From contig JACPRD010000032.1 of assembly GCA_016190145.1 (NCBI GenBank), positions 1-63,030 of the forward strand: a DNA stretch of 63,030 nt, in the 5' to 3' direction. Source of the DNA: Planctomycetota bacterium. GTDB taxonomy: Bacteria; Planctomycetota; MHYJ01; WSZJ01. The notes beneath the pieces are model-generated. The model was not told where the DNA came from. It saw only the letters and a program-made list of their open reading frames with translations, and searched no databases. Positions 57,829 to 63,030 of the stretch are shown here, piece by piece. Position 1 is the first letter of the stretch. Each line of letters opens with the position of its first letter. A program made the translations under genes and the position numbers.

Positions 57829-58935
57829 TCAGCGGGACAACGCCTCGCGATAAAGCTCGAGCGTCTGCTCGGCCGTCTTCCTCCATGAGAAATCCCGGGC
57901 GCGCACCGATCCGCGGGCCCTCAACTCCGCCGGGAGCGCCGGATCCGAACAGAGCCGCCTCAGCGCTCCCGACATCGACGCGACGTCGTCGGGATCCGCG
58001 AGAAGGGCCGCCCCGCCGGCGACCTCGGCGGTCGCGCCCCGATCCGTCGTGACGACGGGACACCCGCAGGCGAACGCGTCGAGAATCGGCAGGCCGAAAC
58101 CCTCGTAGCTGGTGACGTAAAAGAGGGCCCGCGCGCCGCCGTACAGCGCGGGCAGGTCGGCGTCCGGCACGAACCCCAGGAACCGCAGATCCGGTCCCTT
58201 CAGCGCCCCCAGATCCTCCGCGCGGTACGAGAACGCCTTCGGGGGATCCCCCGCGAGAACGAACTCGTGATCGCCCGCGGCGTTGAACGAGCGAAACGCC
58301 CGGATCATGTTCGGAACGTTCTTGCGGATGCCCAGGGAGCCGGGGAAGAGGACGTACGGTTTTCGAAGGCCGTGCGCCGCCTTCACCCGCTCCACCTCCG
58401 CCGCCGGCGCCGGCCCGAACGCGGGGTCGCCCGCCAGCGGAATCACCCGGAGCTTCGGCGCCCGCAGCCCTAGCAGCCGGCCGATGTCCCGCGCGCTCGC
58501 CTCGCTGATCGTCGTCACCCGCGCCGCGTCCCTCGCGATCCGCCGGCACAGCCGCTTCACGTACCACCGCTCGAACCACGAAACCGCCGCCTCCTCGGGC
58601 GGGTAGGCGAAGACATAATGCTGAAGCGAGACCACGGCGGGGACCGGGCCGCGCTTCCAGATGGTGTTGTTATGGAAATGGACGAGGTCGACGCGTTCGG
58701 AGGCGCAGGCGGGGGCGAGGACGTGATTGCGCCAGCGGAAGCGGGGGCGGGCGGGTCGGAGGCGGACGATACGGCAATTCGGGGGGCGGGAGTGGAGGTG
58801 GTCGGCGGCGTCGCCGATGGTGAAGATGACGTATTCGTGTGCGGGGCCGGCCTCGGAGAGTCCGGCGAGGAGCAGCCGGAGGTAGGCGCCGAATCCGTAG
58901 GCTTCGCGGTCGGGGACGGCGAAGGCGATTCGCAT
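57829..58935 (-). CDS. GT4-family glycosyltransferase
   Basis: A 368-residue GT-B enzyme. The C-terminal nucleotide-sugar domain has FPGSLGIRKNVPNMIRAF, FLGFVPDADLPALYGGARAL and SYEGFGLPILDAFACGCPVV, the GT4 E-x7-E region with Asp in place of the second Glu. The N-terminal half contains VDLVHFHNNTIWK and TISEASARDIGRLLGL. It likely adds a hexose to a lipid-linked oligosaccharide on the cytoplasmic face. ATG 58935 has no competing start. First gene of the minus-strand run 58935-55073. Confidence 0.85.
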   Translation of the reverse strand: MRIAFAVPDREAYGFGAYLRLLLAGLSEAGPAHEYVIFTIGDAADHLHSRPPNCRIVRLRPARPRFRWRNHVLAPACASERVDLVHFHNNTIWKRGPVPAVVSLQHYVFAYPPEEAAVSWFERWYVKRLCRRIARDAARVTTISEASARDIGRLLGLRAPKLRVIPLAGDPAFGPAPAAEVERVKAAHGLRKPYVLFPGSLGIRKNVPNMIRAFRSFNAAGDHEFVLAGDPPKAFSYRAEDLGALKGPDLRFLGFVPDADLPALYGGARALFYVTSYEGFGLPILDAFACGCPVVTTDRGATAEVAGGAALLADPDDVASMSGALRRLCSDPALPAELRARGSVRARDFSWRKTAEQTLELYREALSR

Positions 58936-59098
58936 GTGCGGGGGTCATTCTGTCCCGCGCCGGGCGGTCCGGCCACGCTAAAGTTTGGCGGGAGGCGGGC
59001 GCGCGGGGAATCGCATGTTCGGCGTGGCTGTGGTGAAATGGGCGAACCTGGGCGCCCGCGCCCCGTTGCCATTTCCAGTGTTGCTATCCGGAGGCCCC

Positions 59099-59482
59099 AT
59101 GCCCGAACCCCCGCGCCGGCCCACGCCGTTCCTGTTTCTCCTGCTCGCCTCCCCCGCGCTCAAGCTGTTCGGCGCGATGTGGCTGGCGTTCGGGATCGTC
59201 GCGCTTTACGTGGCGTTCAAGGAAGGGCCGAAGCCGGACTGGAAGCTGGGATTCGCGTACGGGACGCAGGCCACGATGCTCCTGATTCAGTTCATCGTCT
59301 GCATGGCGGCGGGGGACTTCTGCATCGCGATCGTCGACCTGCACCGCGACACGCAGATCACGCGGGAGAGGCTGGAGAAGAGCGTGCCGGCGGCGCCGGC
59401 GGCGCCGATTCCGCCGATCGCGACGCCGCCTCCGCCAGCGCCCACCGGGTGGACGGCGCCGCCGCCGGCTCCGCAGCCCTGA
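59099..59482 (+). CDS. Small membrane protein with proline-rich tail
   Basis: A 127-residue protein with two membrane helices (residues ~10-40, FLFLLLASPALKLFGAMWLA..., and ~55-80, ATMLLIQFIVCMAAGDFCIA) and a C-terminal Ala/Pro-rich tail (PPIATPPPPAPTGWTAPPPA). GGAGG at 59090 sets ATG 59099; the longer frame begins in the gap. No family was recognised. It lies between the glycan cluster and a secreted protein gene, with no clear operon partner. Confidence 0.6.
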   Translation: MPEPPRRPTPFLFLLLASPALKLFGAMWLAFGIVALYVAFKEGPKPDWKLGFAYGTQATMLLIQFIVCMAAGDFCIAIVDLHRDTQITRERLEKSVPAAPAAPIPPIATPPPPAPTGWTAPPPAPQP

Positions 59483-59789
59483 GGGTGCGCGAAGAAAGAG
59501 GGAGCCGGAATCGCGCGTCCCGCGAAACCGCCGCCACCCTGCGTCGTACATAGCACAGCAGGGCCCTGCCTCCGGGCGGGCCCTTCCAGACCCGGCGGGC
59601 GCCGGGCCCGTTCTGCGCGAGCCGCAACCCTGTCGACAGCCACGCGCCCGCTGAAACACCGGATTGCGAATCCACCGGACGCCGCCTCCCACTGCACGGC
59701 CGGCATCCATCGATGTCCACCCCGCGCGGGACCGAGGTCCGCGCGGGCGGCCGAAGCGGTCGGCGCGTCCGATTCACAGGAGGAATACC
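59483..59789. other. 307-bp non-coding gap
   Basis: GC-rich DNA with several short palindromes (GCAGGGCCCTGC, CTGTCGACAG, GGATTGCGAATCC) but no convincing promoter boxes, RNA gene or coding frame. The Shine-Dalgarno AGGAGG at 59778-59783 belongs to the next gene. Confidence 0.5.
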
Positions 59790-60494
59790 ATGAAGCGGAT
59801 TCTTCACGTCCTGCCGCCGGTGCTGGCGGTGCTGGTGCTGGCGATCGGCGGCGCGACATGGGCCGAAGACAAGGACCGGCCCTCGGACGCATCGAAGGAA
59901 TGGAAGATCCAGGCCGACCTCGTGGAGCTGTCGACGGATGCGGCGCCGTGCCCCTGCTACGACGAGAAGACGGGCGAGATCGAGCACAACTGCCGTTTCC
60001 TGACCGCGATGCGCATCAATGAAGGATCGGTCGGGGACGTGAAGCTCGACGGGGCGCGCATCGTGCTCGCGGGGGATCTCTCGAAGGACCTCTCGAAGAT
60101 GTCGATCAGCACGCTGGCGGTCACGTACGACAAGTCGATGACGGACGACCAGCGCCGGGCGTTCGAGTCGATCCTGCCGCGGCTCTATCCGCAGAAGTGG
60201 ACCCGGAAGCTGTACAGCTCGGCGGAGATCGTCTGGGAGGACAAGAAGGACGACGCCGTGGAGGTCCGCATCGGCGACATGGGCTCGATGTCGGTCAGGC
60301 TCAAGCGGGACGACAAGGGCAACATCGAGATTCACAAGACCACGAAGTACTGGCTCTGCCGGTCGAAGGGCGGATTCGCCGTCTGCACCGGACCGATGGC
60401 GTTCAAGCACGAGGCGTTCGAGGTCTCGTCGCCGAACGGAACGGGATTCCGGACCTCGGTCGAGGCCGGCGGAAAGCTGGACGACAAGAACTAG
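59790..60494 (+). CDS. Secreted DUF1326-like protein
   Basis: A 234-residue protein with signal peptide MKRILHVLPPVLAVLVLAIG (to ~25). The mature part starts WKIQADLVELSTDAAPCPCY, with CPC and another Cys nearby, then CRFLTAMRINEGSVGDVKLD, the pattern of DUF1326 proteins whose role is unknown. AGGAGG lies six bases before ATG 59790. Most DUF1326 proteins lack a signal peptide, so an exported form is of note. No metal or cofactor can be assigned from sequence, though the Cys cluster could bind metal. Confidence 0.72.
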   Translation: MKRILHVLPPVLAVLVLAIGGATWAEDKDRPSDASKEWKIQADLVELSTDAAPCPCYDEKTGEIEHNCRFLTAMRINEGSVGDVKLDGARIVLAGDLSKDLSKMSISTLAVTYDKSMTDDQRRAFESILPRLYPQKWTRKLYSSAEIVWEDKKDDAVEVRIGDMGSMSVRLKRDDKGNIEIHKTTKYWLCRSKGGFAVCTGPMAFKHEAFEVSSPNGTGFRTSVEAGGKLDDKN

Positions 60495-60537
60495 AGCGTC
60501 CGCGCGGGCGCCCGCCCCCGCTCCGCGGGGCCGGGCG

Positions 60538-61788
60538 CTACTTTTTCAGAAAGGGCTTGAAGAACGCCAGCACCTCGCCTACGCACGAAGAGTGCCCCAC
60601 GCCGGGCAGCATCACCCGCGTCACGTTCTTCCACCCTTTCTCGTCGCAGATCTTCTTCGCCGCCGCCCATTGCGGCTCCAGAAGCGTCTGGATGTATTCG
60701 TCCTTGTCCCCCTGGAACACTTTCACCGGCAACTGTTCCCGCTCTGTCGCCTCCGAAATCTGGCTCAGGTTGTGCGGATAGAAATTCGGGCATGCCGGCG
60801 CCGCCGCCACCACCATCTCCGGATGGCAGAACACCATCTGCCACGTCAGATTCCCGCCCCCCGAAAACCCCGTGATGAAGATCTTCTCCTCCGCGTTGTA
60901 CTCCTTCCGCACGTCCCCCAGCACGCACAGCAACCCCTCCTCGTCGAACTTCATCCGCGCGCCGTTCTCGAATTCCTCCAGCAGCGCCGCGTCGTACGCA
61001 TACTTCGCCTTCTGCCCCGTCAGGCTGTTCGTGCTCCCCAGCGTCTGCGGCACGATCAGGACCGTGTTGAAGTCCCCCCGCGAATCCGCATAGTTCTTGA
61101 TCGCCCCGAGGAAATTGCACCCCGCCCCCTCCACGTAGACCATCACCGGCCACTTCCGCGCCGGCGCCCAGTCCTTCGGCAGAACCAGCCAGTACTGCAT
61201 CCGGTGCGCCGACGCCTGCTTCAGCACCGGCACCTTCTCCGCCACCCGCAACTCGCAGTCCCTCAGCGCCTTCGCCCGCGCCGCGTCGCTTCCCAGCCTC
61301 TCCATCCCCGTCAGAATCCGGTGCGCCCGCTCCCACTCCTTCTTCCCCAGCGCCGCGCGCCATGCCGCGTCCACCGCCGGCCCCGATCCTTTCGGATCCC
61401 ACTCGTACGCCTTCACCAGGAATCCGTCGTACGCCGCGTCGTCCTTCGCCGCGTGCTTCTGCCCCGCCAGCTCGCGGTACAGCGGCGCGATCTTCTTCCC
61501 CCACGCCGCCTTCTTCGACTCCAGCTCCTTCCGCTCCGCCTCCCCCGCCGCCGCTTCCCCCGCCAGCTTCTCCTTCGCCGCCTTCGCCTTCGCGTTCCCC
61601 GCGTCCAGCGCGAGCGCCTCCTCCGCCAGTCCGCGCCCCTCCACCCCCAGCTTCTTCGGCACGCACCACTCCGCCAGCTCCGCGACCCCCGCCGCGATCG
61701 CCCTCCTCAGGTCGGCGTCGCGGTTCGCGGACTTGCCGTCGGACCAGGCGAGCGCCGCGGCGGACAACAGAAAAACGATCGTGCGCAT
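60538..61788 (-). CDS. Secreted alpha/beta-hydrolase (esterase-like)
   Basis: A 416-residue protein with signal peptide MRTIVFLLSAAALAWSDG, a helical/charged region (~20-190) and a C-terminal alpha/beta-hydrolase: MQYWLVLPKDWAPARKWPVM, the nucleophile elbow GFSGGGNLTW (Ser), catalytic Asp in GDKDEYIQ and His in GVGHSSCVGE. It looks like PHB-depolymerase or phospholipase/esterase-type lipolytic enzymes. GGAGG lies seven bases before ATG 61788; a TATAAT -10 box (61831-61826) is 38 bp upstream. Its substrate is unknown. The start at 61908 would precede the signal peptide and is not used. Confidence 0.8.
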   Translation of the reverse strand: MRTIVFLLSAAALAWSDGKSANRDADLRRAIAAGVAELAEWCVPKKLGVEGRGLAEEALALDAGNAKAKAAKEKLAGEAAAGEAERKELESKKAAWGKKIAPLYRELAGQKHAAKDDAAYDGFLVKAYEWDPKGSGPAVDAAWRAALGKKEWERAHRILTGMERLGSDAARAKALRDCELRVAEKVPVLKQASAHRMQYWLVLPKDWAPARKWPVMVYVEGAGCNFLGAIKNYADSRGDFNTVLIVPQTLGSTNSLTGQKAKYAYDAALLEEFENGARMKFDEEGLLCVLGDVRKEYNAEEKIFITGFSGGGNLTWQMVFCHPEMVVAAAPACPNFYPHNLSQISEATEREQLPVKVFQGDKDEYIQTLLEPQWAAAKKICDEKGWKNVTRVMLPGVGHSSCVGEVLAFFKPFLKK

Positions 61789-61825
61789 GCGGTCCCTCCT
61801 CGCAATCCGGTGTGCAGGGCGGCCG

Positions 61826-61831
61826 ATTATA
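61826..61831 (-). promoter_or_regulatory. Consensus -10 box TATAAT before the hydrolase gene
   Basis: A perfect TATAAT on the minus strand, 38 bp upstream of ATG 61788. No good -35 hexamer is seen at 16-18 bp, so it may be an extended or activator-dependent promoter. Confidence 0.4.
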
Positions 61832-61906
61832 CCGCCGATCTTGCTGGACATCCGAAGACGCCGGAGGTACGCCCTTGGGACACTTTTTAGAGGGGAAGGG
61901 GGCATC

Positions 61907-62860
61907 ATGCGTTATCTCTGGCCGCTGGCGCTGGTCGCGCTGGCGGGATGCGGGTCGACGGAAGAGGTGACGGATTCGACGGATGCGGAGGGGGCGAAGA
62001 AGCGCGGGGACGAGCTGGCCGCGCAGGGCGACCTCCGGGGAGCGATTGCGGAGTACGACAAGGCCGTCGGCGCCGACGCGAAGTACGCGGCCGCCTGGAA
62101 CAATCGCGGGCTCGCGCGGCTCAGGCTGAACGACGCCCCTGAGGCGCTGAAGGACTTCGAGCAGGCCGCGATGCTCGCGCCCGAGGACGCGCGCATCCTC
62201 TGCAACCGGGGCTGGGCGCAGGAACAGAAAGGCGATCACCTGCGCGCCGTCGCGGACCTCGACGCCGCGCTCAAGCTCAATCCAAAATTCCGCGTCGCGT
62301 ACTACCGCCGGGGGATCGTGCGCTCCCGGCGCGGCGACCTGGACGGCGCGCACCTCGACTTCCAGGAAGCGGTGAAGCTGCCGCCGCCGGACCCCGAGAT
62401 GCTGACGGCGCTGGCCGAGGTGCGGCTCAAGCTCAAGCAGTACGACGCGGCGATCGAGTCGTGCACGGCGGCGCTCAAGGCCGAGTCCAGCCACGTCGCC
62501 GCCCTGAACGTCCGGGGGATGGCGTGGCATTGGAAGGGCGACGCGGCGAAAGCCGTCGCGGACTACACGGCGGCGCTGAAGGCGAAGCCCGGCGACGCTG
62601 AGATCCTGTTCAATCGTTCCGTGACGCTCTGTGCGGACAACAAGTTCGCCGAAGCGATTGTGGATCTCGACCAGGTGATCGCCGCGGCTCCCAACTGGGC
62701 CGCCGCGTACAAGCAGCGCGGCTACGTGAAATTCCAGATGGGCAAGGGGGACGACGCGCTTCCCGACTACAAGAAGGCGCTCGAAGTCGCGCCGAAGGAC
62801 TGGCCGGACCGGAAGGAGATAGAAGACTGGCTGAAGAAGGACAAGGAGGGGAAGAAGTGA
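61907..62860 (+). CDS. TPR lipoprotein
   Basis: A 317-residue lipoprotein: MRYLWPLALVALAGC gives Cys15 as the lipidation site. Residues ~35-300 hold about seven TPR units in tandem (AIAEYDKAVGADAKYAAAWN, AVADLDAALKLNPKFRVAYY, AVADYTAALKAKPGDAEILF). TPR lipoproteins scaffold envelope complexes. ATG 61907 is set by the signal peptide; a purine-rich AGGGGAAGGGGG stretch precedes it. It is divergent from the hydrolase, so the 118 bp between may hold both promoters. Confidence 0.85.
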   Translation: MRYLWPLALVALAGCGSTEEVTDSTDAEGAKKRGDELAAQGDLRGAIAEYDKAVGADAKYAAAWNNRGLARLRLNDAPEALKDFEQAAMLAPEDARILCNRGWAQEQKGDHLRAVADLDAALKLNPKFRVAYYRRGIVRSRRGDLDGAHLDFQEAVKLPPPDPEMLTALAEVRLKLKQYDAAIESCTAALKAESSHVAALNVRGMAWHWKGDAAKAVADYTAALKAKPGDAEILFNRSVTLCADNKFAEAIVDLDQVIAAAPNWAAAYKQRGYVKFQMGKGDDALPDYKKALEVAPKDWPDRKEIEDWLKKDKEGKK

Positions 62861-62885
62861 GCGGGAGGTGACGGCCGGATCGGGC

Positions 62886-63030
62886 GCCATAGGCCATAAG
62901 CCCGAAGCCATAAGCGGCGCGGTCCGGAATGCCGACAGGAATCACGGGGGCCGGCGTGGCTCGAAACGCCACGTCCGGCGCCCACTGTCATCGGAGCGGC
63001 CCTTATGGCTTATAGCTTATGGCTTATGGC
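62886..63030. repeat. Word-repeat inverted repeat (GCCATAAGCCATAAG)
   Basis: Left arm 62886-62920 and right arm 62996-63030 iterate CCATAAG/GGCTTATG words and are largely reverse complementary. It lies directly after the TPR lipoprotein and extends to the window edge, so its true length is unknown. Confidence 0.65.

Overview
The window is a very GC-rich stretch of a bacterial chromosome. It carries many TPR, HEAT and lipoprotein genes, a Ser/Thr kinase fused to a formylglycine-generating-enzyme (FGE) domain, FG-GAP/ASPIC-UnbV proteins joined to a TlpA-like thioredoxin domain, and a ribosomal-protein/translation-factor operon. This mix is most like Planctomycetota or a neighbouring deep lineage. 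The assignment rests on gene content alone and is tentative.

Layout. 1-9.5 kb: end of an HI0933-type flavoprotein, a membrane acyltransferase, two overlapping HEAT-like membrane-anchored proteins, a polytopic membrane/TPR protein, and the kinase-FGE protein with a small partner. 9.6-14.3 kb: a small coiled-coil protein, a DUF374 acyltransferase, an SUI1/YciH-like factor, then rpsB-tsf-pyrH-frr behind a good sigma70-type promoter. 14.4-21.7 kb: tRNA-Lys and tRNA-Glu, each directly preceded by a ~120-bp palindromic element, then an ACT-domain protein, a TPR protein that looks like the tail of a STAND ATPase, two lipoproteins and a DHH phosphoesterase. 21.8-38.2 kb: a long minus-strand run of a MshEN-like protein, a beta-sandwich surface protein, two tandem CRTAC/ASPIC-UnbV-thioredoxin genes, phosphofructokinase, a 1657-residue TPR protein with a C39-like peptidase domain, and HrpB helicase. 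38.2-46.2 kb: 3-methyladenine glycosylase, XdhC, and two paralogous STAND ATPase/TPR proteins with decayed class III cyclase domains. 46.2-58.9 kb: a surface-glycan cluster (flippase, glycosyltransferases, NeuA-, HAD- and NeuB-cupin-type nonulosonate genes, an oxidoreductase, three methyltransferases, a 2OG-dioxygenase-like protein, a GDP-mannose dehydratase-like SDR). 59-63 kb: small secreted and membrane proteins, an alpha/beta hydrolase and a TPR lipoprotein.

The most striking observation is in the tandem CRTAC/ASPIC genes. Both paralogues are interrupted by one in-frame UGA at exactly the same codon. The frame stays open on both sides, the flanking nucleotides are identical, and a short hairpin with GGU in its apical loop starts 16 nt after each UGA, with its loop 20 nt after it. 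One stem base pair is exchanged compensatorily between the copies. This is the geometry of a bacterial SECIS element, so both genes are candidate selenoproteins of a family I do not know to contain selenocysteine. UGA is used as an ordinary stop elsewhere in the window, so general code reassignment is unlikely.

A second theme is intergenic architecture. At least four families of palindromic, non-coding elements are present: purine/pyrimidine hairpins in three copies, two families of long inverted repeats in two copies each, and the tRNA-abutting pair. In addition, several gaps hold hairpins or tandems built from locus-specific 7-12-bp words, resembling cyanobacterial short tandem repeats. Most lie at gene ends or convergent junctions.
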